Positions 1 through 7,455 of a DNA stretch of 31,143 nucleotides are shown piece after piece. Position 1 is the first letter of the stretch. Each line of letters opens with the position of its first letter. The position numbers were made by a program, and so were the translations under genes. The DNA comes from JBBRGK01 sp036741355 (lineage in GTDB: Bacteria > Chloroflexota > Dehalococcoidia > CAUJGQ01). The notes beneath the pieces were generated by a model, which did not search any database, had not been told where the DNA came from, and saw only the letters and a list, made by a program, of their open reading frames with translations. The stretch spans positions 1-31,143 of the forward strand of contig DAINSK010000042.1 of NCBI GenBank assembly GCA_036741355.1. Direction: 5' to 3'.

Positions 1-104
1 CCGCTCCCGCTGGCGATAGAGACGCCGGTACGATACGCTGCGAACGGTGGGGTCGGTTGCTATTCCCCGGGTTTGTCCACGCCACATTATGAAGGAGCTC
101 TCCT
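1..104. other. Left-edge non-coding stretch with RBS for the first gene
   Basis: No gene is recognised before the first start codon. The only clear signal is GAAGGAG at 91-97, which sits 7 bases before the TTG start at 105. No convincing -35/-10 pair is visible, so the promoter may lie further upstream, outside the window. Confidence 0.5.
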
Positions 105-983
105 TTGCAGGTGATCGAGTATGCGTCGCCGAAGACGCTTCACGAGGCAGTCGAGCTACTAGCCGGAGCCGGCGAAGCCGGTCGAGTGCTGGCGGGGGGA
201 ACCGACGTGATCGTGCAGGTGCGCGAGGGCCGCAGGCCCATGGTACGGATGCTAATCGATGTCAAGAAGATCCCCGAAACCAACGAGCTCACGTTCGACC
301 AGCAGAAGGGGCTGCGCATTGGTGCGGCCGTTCCCTGTTACCGGATCTACGGAAATGAGCTGATAGCGCGGCTGTATCCGGGGCTGATCGACTCGGCCTC
401 GCTGATCGGCGGCACCGCGATTCAGGGGCGCGCGAGCCTCGGCGGCAACCTGTGCAACGCCTCGCCGGCCGCCGACACAATTCCGACGATGATCGTGCTG
501 TCTGGCGTCGCCAATATCGCCGGACCAGAAGGACAACGAAGCCTTCCGGTGGAACGGTTCTGCGTCGGGCCGGGCCAGTCGGCGCTGCAACAAGGCGAGA
601 TGCTGGAGTCGATCCAGTTTCCGGCGCCCGCGGCGCGCTCCGGCGCCCGCTTCCTCCGCTTCATTCCCCGTAATGAGATGGATATCGCCGTGGTCAACGC
701 CGCGGCGCACGTGACGCTGGATCCGACACGCACGAAGCTCGAATCGGCGCGTATCGCGATCGGAGCCGTCGCGCCAACGCCGCTGCTGCTCGACGAGGCC
801 GGTGAGGCGCTTGCCGGTATGGAGGTCGGCGAGGAAGCGTACAAACGGGCCGCTGCTATCGCCTCCGAGGCGGCCCGGCCGATATTCGACATGCGCGGCT
901 CGATCGGGCAGCGCCGCCACCTGGTGGGAGTGATGGTCCGCCGCGCCCTGGAAGGTGCAATTGAACGAGCGAGGAACAGCTAG
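105..983 (+). CDS. Molybdenum hydroxylase FAD-binding (medium) subunit, CoxM-like
   Basis: This 292-residue protein is the FAD subunit of a xanthine dehydrogenase/CO dehydrogenase-family enzyme. It passes electrons from the iron-sulfur subunit to FAD and then to an acceptor, in the cytoplasm or at the inner face of the membrane. The N-terminal PCMH-type FAD domain shows AGGTDVIVQVREG near residues 30-42 and GGNLCNASPAADTIP near 110-125, both classic FAD-contact motifs. The remainder matches the usual CoxM C-terminal domain, and the length is normal. The start is TTG, chosen because GAAGGAG lies 7 bases upstream and the protein begins with the family-typical pattern of a Tyr-Ala-Ser-Pro near the N-terminus. 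The 2Fe-2S subunit gene follows 3 bases after the stop, so the two are co-transcribed. The family is clear, but the substrate cannot be read from this subunit. Confidence 0.93.
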   Translation: MQVIEYASPKTLHEAVELLAGAGEAGRVLAGGTDVIVQVREGRRPMVRMLIDVKKIPETNELTFDQQKGLRIGAAVPCYRIYGNELIARLYPGLIDSASLIGGTAIQGRASLGGNLCNASPAADTIPTMIVLSGVANIAGPEGQRSLPVERFCVGPGQSALQQGEMLESIQFPAPAARSGARFLRFIPRNEMDIAVVNAAAHVTLDPTRTKLESARIAIGAVAPTPLLLDEAGEALAGMEVGEEAYKRAAAIASEAARPIFDMRGSIGQRRHLVGVMVRRALEGAIERARNS

Positions 984-986
984 AAC

Positions 987-1508
987 ATGCCGCTACGAAC
1001 GCACGTCGAAACCCGCATCAACGGCGAGGACGTCGAATTCCTCTGTGAAGCGCGCCAGAGCCTCCTGGAAGTGCTGCGCGACGTCCTGGGGCTAACAGGG
1101 GCCAAAGAAGGCTGTAATAACGGCAACTGCGGCGCTTGCTGCGTGATCATGGACGGCAGGCTGGTCAACTCCTGCTGCGTGCTGGGTCCTGAGGCCAGCG
1201 GCGCCGAGATCACGACGATCGAGGGCGTGGCCACACCGCAAGGGCTGCACCCGGTTCAGCAGGCATTCCTCGAGGAAGCGGCGCTGCAGTGCGGCATCTG
1301 TACACCCGGGTTTATCGTCGCCGCAAAGGCGTTGCTGGAACAGAACCCACATCCCGACGAGCATCAGATCCGCTACTGGCTGGCCGGGAACCTCTGCCGT
1401 TGCACCGGCTACGACAAGATCGTGCGGGCGGTGCAAAAGGCGGCGGATATGATGGACTCGTCGAGCGGCGCTCAGCCCGCGCGACAACCTGCTGCGGCGG
1501 AACACTGA
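987..1508 (+). CDS. Molybdenum hydroxylase 2Fe-2S (small) subunit, CoxS-like
   Basis: This 173-residue electron-transfer subunit carries two [2Fe-2S] clusters. The plant-type ferredoxin cluster is bound by Cys43, Cys48, Cys51 and Cys63 in the GCNNGNCGAC region. The second, all-helical cluster is bound by Cys102 and Cys105 (CGICTPGF) and Cys137 and Cys139 (CRCTGY). All eight ligands are present. It links the molybdenum site of the large subunit to the FAD subunit. ATG at 987 has GAGGAA about 10 bases upstream. The gene lies between the FAD subunit (3-base gap) and the molybdopterin subunit (66-base gap), the common medium-small-large gene order. The last 20 residues are Ala/Pro/Gln-rich and probably disordered. 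Confidence 0.95.
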   Translation: MPLRTHVETRINGEDVEFLCEARQSLLEVLRDVLGLTGAKEGCNNGNCGACCVIMDGRLVNSCCVLGPEASGAEITTIEGVATPQGLHPVQQAFLEEAALQCGICTPGFIVAAKALLEQNPHPDEHQIRYWLAGNLCRCTGYDKIVRAVQKAADMMDSSSGAQPARQPAAAEH

Positions 1509-1574
1509 GCCTGCACTGGCTTACGTCGTTGAGAGCGACCCGACACGGCCCGATCAAACGAGGAGTACGCCGCG

Positions 1575-3845
1575 ATGGTCATCGCTGATCGCGAATCGAA
1601 ATATAAGGTCATTGGCACCCGGCCCATTCGCCACGACGGTGTCGACAAGGTCACCGGACGGGCCCAGTACGGTGCCGACGTCACGATGACGGGCACACTG
1701 TTCGGCAAGGTGCTGCGCAGCCCGCATGCGCACGCCCGTATCCTTTCGATCGACACCAGTGCCGCCGAGGCGATGCCGGGGGTGAGGGCGGTCATCACCG
1801 CGCAGGACCTGCCGGCGGCTGAAGACAAAGTCCAGGACCTGGGCGAAGGCGTGGCCAACCTGAAGGAGCTAAGCCACAACATCCTCGCGAGCAGGAAGGC
1901 GCTCTACCGCGGGCACGCGGTGGCGGCGGTCGCCGCGATCAACGCTCACATCGCCGAAGAGGCGATCGGGTTGATTGAGGTCGAGTACGAGGTCCTGCAG
2001 CCGGTAATCAACGTCCGCGATGCGATGCGTGACGACGCGCCGCTGCTGAACGAAAAGCTGAGAACGAAGTCACTGGCCGGGCTCGCGGACAAGCCGAGCA
2101 ACGTCGCCGCGCATCTGCAGTTCAGCAAGGGTGATGTGGACCAGGGCTTCGCGGAAGCAGATATCGTCGTGGAGCGTGAGTTCACCACGCAAATGGTGCA
2201 CCAGGGCTACATCGAGCCGCACGCCACGTCGGCCTTTTGGAACGCCGACGGCAACCTGATTGTTTACACCTGCACGCAAGGCGCGTTCCCGGTGCGGGCG
2301 CAGTTGAGCGAGATCCTGCGGTGGCCCGTGTCGAAGATCAAAGTCGTGCCGACCGAGATCGGCGGCGGCTTTGGCGGCAAGATTTCCGTGTATCTGGAGC
2401 CGCTGGCAGCCGTGCTTTCACGGAAGACCGGCAAGCCGGTGAAGCTGCAAATGAGTCGCACAGAAGTCTTCGAGGCGACTGGTCCCACGTCGGGCAGCTA
2501 CATCAAGTGCAAGATGGGCGCAAAGAAGGACGGAACCCTGCTCGCCGCACAGGTCATGCTTGCCTATGAAGCCGGAGCGTACCCGGGCTCTGCCGTGGGT
2601 GCCGGCTGCACCACGATCTTCGCACCATACGACATCCCGAACATCAAAATCGACGGCTACGACGTGGTGGTGAACAAGCCGAAGACGTCGGCCTACCGGG
2701 CTCCCGGCGCCCCCGCGGCGGCCTTCGCCGCCGAACAGGTGGTAGACGAGCTGGCGGAGCAGACGGGCGTCGATCCGCTGCAGTTCCGCGCCCGCAACGC
2801 TTCTCGAGAAGGGACGATCCAGGCAAACGGCGGCGCTTTCCGCCGCATTGGCAATGAGGAGTGCGTGCAGGCGGCGCTGGCCTCGCCCCATTACAACACG
2901 CCGCTGGAAGGCCCCAACCGCGGTCGCGGAGTATCGTCGGGTTACTGGATGAACGTCGGTCTCAAGTCGAGCGTCTCGACCAGCGTCAACCCCGATGGCA
3001 CCGTCAGCCTGGTCGAGGGCTCGACAGACATCGGCGGCACGCGCGTCTCGATCGCGATGCAGCTTGCCGAGACGCTGGGAATCGCGGCAGAGGCGGTCAA
3101 GCCGAGCGTGGTCGATACCGATTCGGTTGGCTACAACGACGTGACCGGCGGCAGCCGCACGACCTTTGCGAGCGGCTACGCCGCCTACGAAGCCGGTCTG
3201 GACATCATTCGACAGCTCAAGGAGCGGGCGGCGAAGATCTGGGAAACCGATGTCGATAAAGTGACCTACGAAAGCGGTTCGTTCAGCCTGGACGGCGACG
3301 ATTCGAAGAAGATGACCTTCAAAGAGATCGCGGGCCAGATCATGAAAACCGGCGCGCCGATCATCGGGCGGGCAACCGTGGCTCCAACCGGCGTTGGCGG
3401 GGCGTTCAGCACACAGATCTGCGACGTCGAAGTCGATCCGGAGACGGGCAAGGTTGAAATCTTGCGCTACACCGTCGTCCAGGATGCCGGCACCGCCATC
3501 CACCCGGCGTACGTGGAAGGGCAGATGCAGGGTGCAGCCGCGCAGGGAATCGGCTGGGCGCTGAATGAAGAGTACTTCTATGACGACTCGGGCCGGATGG
3601 TGAACGCCAGCTACCTCGACTACCGCATGCCGACCACGCTAGACCTGCCCATGATCGAAACCGTGATCGTCGAGGTTCCGAACCCGGGGCATCCGTACGG
3701 CGTGCGCGGCGTGGGCGAGGTGCCGATCGTGCCGTCGCTGGCGGCGGTCGCGAACGCGATCTATCGGGCCACCGGCGTGCGCTTCCGCGACCTGCCGATC
3801 TCTCCGAAGCGGATCCTGGAGAACACGGTAGGGCTGTCCGAGTAG
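1575..3845 (+). CDS. Molybdenum hydroxylase molybdopterin-binding (large) subunit, CoxL/XdhB-like
   Basis: This 756-residue catalytic subunit of a xanthine dehydrogenase-family enzyme has the usual a/b hammerhead N-terminal domain followed by the two-part molybdopterin-binding domain. Visible motifs include a GYIEPHATSA stretch, GGGFGGK near residue 260, AYRAPGAPAAAFAAE near 375, QGIGWALNEE, and GVGEVPIVP near the C-terminus, where the Glu is the expected catalytic base. The loop reads AYRAPGAP and not the AYxCSFR seen in form I CO dehydrogenase, so this is probably not a true aerobic CO dehydrogenase; it resembles hydroxylases of aromatic or N-heterocyclic compounds. ATG at 1575 has GAGGA 11 bases upstream. 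A MoaD-like gene starts 6 bases after the stop. The substrate is unknown. Confidence 0.94.
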   Translation: MVIADRESKYKVIGTRPIRHDGVDKVTGRAQYGADVTMTGTLFGKVLRSPHAHARILSIDTSAAEAMPGVRAVITAQDLPAAEDKVQDLGEGVANLKELSHNILASRKALYRGHAVAAVAAINAHIAEEAIGLIEVEYEVLQPVINVRDAMRDDAPLLNEKLRTKSLAGLADKPSNVAAHLQFSKGDVDQGFAEADIVVEREFTTQMVHQGYIEPHATSAFWNADGNLIVYTCTQGAFPVRAQLSEILRWPVSKIKVVPTEIGGGFGGKISVYLEPLAAVLSRKTGKPVKLQMSRTEVFEATGPTSGSYIKCKMGAKKDGTLLAAQVMLAYEAGAYPGSAVGAGCTTIFAPYDIPNIKIDGYDVVVNKPKTSAYRAPGAPAAAFAAEQVVDELAEQTGVDPLQFRARNASREGTIQANGGAFRRIGNEECVQAALASPHYNTPLEGPNRGRGVSSGYWMNVGLKSSVSTSVNPDGTVSLVEGSTDIGGTRVSIAMQLAETLGIAAEAVKPSVVDTDSVGYNDVTGGSRTTFASGYAAYEAGLDIIRQLKERAAKIWETDVDKVTYESGSFSLDGDDSKKMTFKEIAGQIMKTGAPIIGRATVAPTGVGGAFSTQICDVEVDPETGKVEILRYTVVQDAGTAIHPAYVEGQMQGAAAQGIGWALNEEYFYDDSGRMVNASYLDYRMPTTLDLPMIETVIVEVPNPGHPYGVRGVGEVPIVPSLAAVANAIYRATGVRFRDLPISPKRILENTVGLSE

Positions 3846-3851
3846 TCGACG

Positions 3852-4270
3852 ATGGCGCTTGTCCGCATTCCGTCGCTTCTGCGCGATATCAGCGGAGGCC
3901 GCACCGAAGTGGAGGTGCAGGGACGGAACCTGCGCCAGGTGGTCGATGCGCTGGACGCGCAATGTCCCGGTATNNNNNNNNNNNNNNNNNNNNNNNNNNN
4001 NNNNNNNNNNNNNNNNNNNNNNNNNNNNNNNNNNNNNNNNNNNNNNNNNNNNNNNNNNNNNNNNNNNNNNNNNAGGGACGGAACCTGCGCCAGGTGGTCG
4101 ATGCGCTGGACGCGCAATGTCCCGGTATGAAGGCGCGTCTGATGGAGGACGGCAGCCTGAGGCCGGAGCTCGCATTTGCCGTCGACGGCGAGACAGCCGA
4201 GCTCGGACTCCTCCAACCGGTGGGTGAGCGCAGCGAGGTGCTGATCCTGCCGGCCATGTCCGGGGGCTAA
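3852..4270 (+). CDS. MoaD/ThiS-family sulfur carrier protein, split by an assembly gap
   Basis: Joining 3852-3973 directly to 4129-4270 gives one uninterrupted 87-residue frame that ends in Ser-Gly-Gly. A C-terminal Gly-Gly is the hallmark of MoaD/ThiS ubiquitin-like sulfur carriers, which are adenylated and thiocarboxylated on the last glycine. The size also fits the family. As printed, the gene is interrupted by 100 Ns with a repeated 55-base flank, and the literal span of 419 bases is not a multiple of three, so the split is an assembly artefact and not a real disruption. It follows the molybdopterin subunit by 6 bases. It probably supplies sulfur for the molybdenum cofactor of the neighbouring enzyme, though a role in another sulfur-transfer pathway is possible. 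Confidence 0.85.
3919..4128. repeat. 55-bp identical flanks of the N gap (unmerged contig overlap)
   Basis: Copies at 3919-3973 and 4074-4128 are identical, begin AGGGACGGAACC and end CCCGGTAT. Both lie inside the MoaD-like gene in the same local reading context. Collapsing them restores the gene exactly, so this is not a biological direct repeat. Confidence 0.95.
3974..4073. other. Assembly gap of 100 Ns
   Basis: Exactly 100 Ns, the conventional size for a gap of unknown length. The 55 bases before it (3919-3973) are identical to the 55 bases after it (4074-4128), so the two contigs actually overlap and the true gap is most likely minus 55 bases. Confidence 0.97.
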
Positions 4271-4383
4271 TATCCCATCACCGATCGGCCTTCCGCTCTG
4301 CACCCCCGCGCCGCCCGGCGACCGAAGTCGTCCCAGTTCCAGCTCTCGACCAAGACGACACCCTCATGTCGCGGGAGCGGACC

Positions 4384-4555
4384 CGCCCGGCGACCGAGGT
4401 CGCAGGCTCATGCAACAAAATCCGCCTGTGCGGACTGCTGTTTAGCTTCCCCGCCGGCAGACGTGGTCGGCTCGCTCGGGCCGCACCGCTGGCCAGCCTC
4501 AGAACCGGCGTAGGCCGGTTTTGTTGTGTAAATCTGCGGTTTTAACCGCCGGGCG
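4384..4555. repeat. 172-bp nested palindromic intergenic element
   Basis: The element has perfect 9-bp ends, CGCCCGGCG (4384-4392) and CGCCGGGCG (4547-4555). The two arms stay related for about 40 bases inwards, including CAACAAAA near 4412 against TTTTGTTG near 4519. Each arm also folds locally: GCGACC-GA-GGTCGC at 4391-4404, TCCGC-CTGT-GCGGA at 4421-4434, AACCGGC-GTAG-GCCGGTT at 4503-4520, and GCGGTT-TT-AACCGC at 4536-4549. A partial copy of the left end with its own CGAC-CGAA-GTCG hairpin lies at 4311-4330. It fills most of the 365-base gap between the convergent MoaD-like and GalT-like genes. The 4503-4520 hairpin followed by TTTTG could also terminate the plus-strand operon. Confidence 0.75.
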
Positions 4556-4635
4556 ATCGGATGCGCCGCACATGTTGGGCGACCGCGCGTGCTAAAACCG
4601 TCCGACGATCGGGCGACCGGCCGTTTGTTTGTTTC

Positions 4636-5733
4636 TCAGCCGCTTACGGCATCGTTGAGCGCCGCCGCCAGGCGGAACGGATCGCTGCTGACGACGCTGG
4701 CCGCGTAGAGCTCCATGGCGCCGATGTCGGCCGTGCGGGCGGTCGGGTCGCCGCGATCGACGATGCGTACGACCACGGGGAAACCCGCCCAGTTTTCGGT
4801 GGTGGATCCCAGCGGCGGCATGTAGATCACCAGGTTGAACGAGGTGACGCCGATGCGGTCGCGGAAGCACGCCAGCACGTCGTAGATGCGGTCCTTGAGC
4901 TCGTCGGAGAGCGAAGGCGCCGTAAGCACTACCTCGTTTTCTTTCTTCGGCACGAGGTTCGCGATGATGCGCACGTCGCCGCGCTGGAACGCGCAGTTCA
5001 GATCCGCGTGTACGTCGTACAGGTCGTCGAAGTAGTTGCCGCGGTAGTTTGCCTGATAGAGCAGCGCGGCGCGCCGCAACGCCTCCACGGCGGCGTAGTG
5101 CATGCCGCGGCCAAGCATCACCTGGGCGTGACCATGCAGCAGCGAGGCTCCCGCCCGCCACAGGCAGTTCCAGATGTAGAGGTAGTACTGCGCGTCCGCG
5201 TCGATTGAGTTTGCGGCCTCGGCCCAGCGTGTGCCGGTGTCGATGTAGTCGCGCAGCATGTCGCGCGTCCAGCGCAGCGGGTGCCGCTCCTTGTAGACGA
5301 CCAGGCCGTGAAAGCCGTCGAACTTGGCGATGTTGCTCGCCGTGACGCAGTAGCGTCCCTCGATGCGGCCGAAGACATCCTCCGGGGTGCCGTGATAGGG
5401 GTCTCCCAGCGGATCATTGGCGTTGATCTTGTCCAGCTCTCCATCGAGGTCGAGCGCGGGCGCATTCCACATCGGCCGGCTGGAGCGGAGCCAGTTGAAC
5501 AGCACGCCTTCCAGCGTGATGTTGTTGGTGATCCGGATGATCTTCTGATCGACGGTCGCCTCGAGACTGCCGAACTGCTTGAGGATCCACGGTTCCATCT
5601 CGGCAGGCGGAATCAGCCGCCCATGACTGGATTGCACGCTGAAAATGCGCTCGAAGAGGCTGCGTGGACCATGCGACATGTGTTGCACGGCCTCGTCCAA
5701 CTCCGCGATTGTCTGCTCACGGGTAATGGCCAA
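4636..5733 (-). CDS. GalT/HIT-superfamily-like protein
   Basis: This 365-residue protein has the sequence LLHGHAQVML around residues 198-207. His200-Gly-His202-Ala-Gln204 matches the HxHxQ nucleotide-binding and catalytic motif of galactose-1-phosphate uridylyltransferases and related HIT-superfamily enzymes, where the second histidine carries the nucleotidyl intermediate. Upstream, an aromatic-rich YYLYIWNCLWRAGAS stretch matches the pattern preceding the motif in GalT. The frame is open to a TTG at 5775, but I chose TTG at 5733 because GGAG lies 7 bases before it. It follows purH by about 95 bases on the same strand and may be co-transcribed. No other sugar-metabolism gene is adjacent, so the substrate is unknown and the assignment is only to superfamily level. 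Confidence 0.65.
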   Translation of the reverse strand: MAITREQTIAELDEAVQHMSHGPRSLFERIFSVQSSHGRLIPPAEMEPWILKQFGSLEATVDQKIIRITNNITLEGVLFNWLRSSRPMWNAPALDLDGELDKINANDPLGDPYHGTPEDVFGRIEGRYCVTASNIAKFDGFHGLVVYKERHPLRWTRDMLRDYIDTGTRWAEAANSIDADAQYYLYIWNCLWRAGASLLHGHAQVMLGRGMHYAAVEALRRAALLYQANYRGNYFDDLYDVHADLNCAFQRGDVRIIANLVPKKENEVVLTAPSLSDELKDRIYDVLACFRDRIGVTSFNLVIYMPPLGSTTENWAGFPVVVRIVDRGDPTARTADIGAMELYAASVVSSDPFRLAAALNDAVSG

Positions 5734-5827
5734 CGTTTCACTCCATCCCTCCCTTACTGCGGGGAGTCCTGCCAATTATTGTCCTGATACAAGGCGTCCT
5801 TTTCACCTTTGCGGCTTGCAACGCGTG

Positions 5828-7354
5828 CTAATGCCGGAAGTGCCTGACCCCGGTGTGAACCAGGGCGATGTCCGCGGCGTTACAGACAGCGATCGTTTCA
5901 GTGTCGCGAATCGACCCGCCCGGCTGGACGATGGCCGTTACGCCTGCATCCGCCGCGAGCTGCGGGCCGTCCGGGAATGGGAAGAACGCGTCCGACGCGA
6001 GCACCGAGCCCTTCGCCCGGTCGCCAGCGGACCGCACGGCGAGGTGCACGCTCACCACGCGGTTTGGCTGGCCGGCGCCGATGCCCACGATCGCCCGGTC
6101 CTTGACCAGGACGATCGCGTTGGACTTGACGTGCTTGACGGTGCCCCACGCGAAGCGCAGATCGTCCAATTCGGCCGGGGTCGGCCTGCGCTCGCTCTGC
6201 GTCGTGAACTCGATTTGCTCCTCAGGGAATTCGTCGGGCGTCTGCAGCAGCATGCCGCCACGCACGCGACGGTAATCGAGCGCGGCGCCGTCTACCTCGG
6301 CGTCCACTTCGAGGATGCGGAGGTCGCGCTTCTTTCGCAAGGTTGCCAGCGCCTCGTCGGTGTACGACGGCGCGATGACGATCTCGTAGAACACCGGTCG
6401 CATCGCCTCAGCCATCTCCCGGTCGAGGGGACGATTTACCGCCACAATGCCGCCGAATGCCGAGACCTCATCCCCCGCAAAGGCGCGACGGTAGGCTTCC
6501 GCCTGGTTCTCATGCTCGGCCAGCCCGCATGGATTCGTATGCTTCACAACCGCGACGGCCTGTCCGGGGAACTCACGTACGGTGTTCCAGGCGGCGTCCG
6601 CATCCAGGATGTTGTTGAACGACAATTCCTTCCCGTGTAGCTGGCGTGCGCCCGCGATTCCGGCCGGCCGCGTGGAGAAGACCGACTGTTCGACATAAAA
6701 GGCCGCCTGCTGATGGGGATTCTCCCCATACCGCAGATTGAAACGTTTTTGGTATGCCTTTGTCAAGTACTGCGGGAAAAGCTTTACAGATCCGCGCAGG
6801 TATTCGGCGATCGCCGTGTCGTAGCTTGCGACGTGTTGGAACGCTTTCTGAGCCAGCCGTTGCCGCTCTTCGAGCGGCGGTCCCCCTGATCGCAGAGCCT
6901 CCAGAACCGGGCCGTAGTCGTCGGAGTCGACGATCACCACGACGCTCGGAAAGTTCTTGGCGGCGGAGCGCAGCAAGGTCGGACCGCCGATATCGATGTT
7001 GTCGAGAGCGGCCGTCAGGTCGGCGCCGCCCGCAACCGTCTGCACGAATGGATAGAGGTTTCCCGCGACGAGGTCGACTGTTTGTAGGCCGTTCGCCTCC
7101 AGTTCTCGCATGTGCTCAGGCAGGTCGCGACGCGCCAGCAGGCCGCCGTGGACGGCCGGATGGAGCGTCTTCACGCGTCCGTCGAGGATCTCTGGAAAGC
7201 CGGTCAGGTCGGAGATGCCGTGTACGGGCACTCCGGCCGCGGCGATCGCCGTCTTGGTGTTACCGGTGCTGAAGATCTCGGCGCCTAGTTGGTTCAGGCC
7301 CGCGGCAAACTCCGCGATTCCCGTCTTGTCGTACACGCTGAGGATGGCTCGCAT
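5828..7354 (-). CDS. purH: Bifunctional AICAR formyltransferase / IMP cyclohydrolase PurH
   Basis: This 508-residue enzyme carries out the last two steps of IMP synthesis: formylation of AICAR using 10-formyl-tetrahydrofolate, then cyclisation to IMP. The N-terminal MGS-like cyclohydrolase domain begins ILSVYDKTGI and contains GRVKTLHPAVHGG near residue 60, both diagnostic. The C-terminal formyltransferase domain carries VVKHTNPCG near residue 265, where the Lys-His pair is catalytic, and the family-typical DAFFPFPDGP and IVQPGGSIRD near the end. The length is normal. ATG at 7354 has GAGGA about 10 bases upstream. It follows purM, and a hairpin with a T-run lies between the two genes. purN, often found here, is absent. 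Confidence 0.97.
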   Translation of the reverse strand: MRAILSVYDKTGIAEFAAGLNQLGAEIFSTGNTKTAIAAAGVPVHGISDLTGFPEILDGRVKTLHPAVHGGLLARRDLPEHMRELEANGLQTVDLVAGNLYPFVQTVAGGADLTAALDNIDIGGPTLLRSAAKNFPSVVVIVDSDDYGPVLEALRSGGPPLEERQRLAQKAFQHVASYDTAIAEYLRGSVKLFPQYLTKAYQKRFNLRYGENPHQQAAFYVEQSVFSTRPAGIAGARQLHGKELSFNNILDADAAWNTVREFPGQAVAVVKHTNPCGLAEHENQAEAYRRAFAGDEVSAFGGIVAVNRPLDREMAEAMRPVFYEIVIAPSYTDEALATLRKKRDLRILEVDAEVDGAALDYRRVRGGMLLQTPDEFPEEQIEFTTQSERRPTPAELDDLRFAWGTVKHVKSNAIVLVKDRAIVGIGAGQPNRVVSVHLAVRSAGDRAKGSVLASDAFFPFPDGPQLAADAGVTAIVQPGGSIRDTETIAVCNAADIALVHTGVRHFRH

Positions 7355-7398
7355 GATCGCTTCGTCCTCTCTACCATGCCGTCCGAGCGGCGGACATT

Positions 7399-7429
7399 AA
7401 AAGACGGCGCCCCACAGGGTGCCGCCGTC
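7399..7429 (-). terminator. Intrinsic terminator or attenuator between purM and purH
   Basis: Read on the minus strand, GACGGCG (7429-7423) pairs with CGCCGTC (7409-7403) around an inner CACCC/GGG pairing, and TTTT follows directly at 7402-7399. It lies 27 bases after the purM stop and 44 before the purH start. It may reduce or condition transcription into purH. Confidence 0.65.
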
Positions 7430-7455
7430 CGTCATCGGCAACCCCGTTCGAGCTG

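Noticed and set aside
2418..3503. Long minus-strand frame opposite the molybdopterin subunit
   Set aside because: It is antisense to a clear gene and has no recognisable motif.
1575..3845. Form I aerobic CO dehydrogenase
   Set aside because: The diagnostic AYxCSFR loop is absent; the loop reads AYRAPGAP.
3919..4128. True biological direct repeat or gene duplication in the MoaD-like gene
   Set aside because: The copies flank exactly 100 Ns, are identical, and collapsing them gives a perfect gene, so an assembly overlap explains it.
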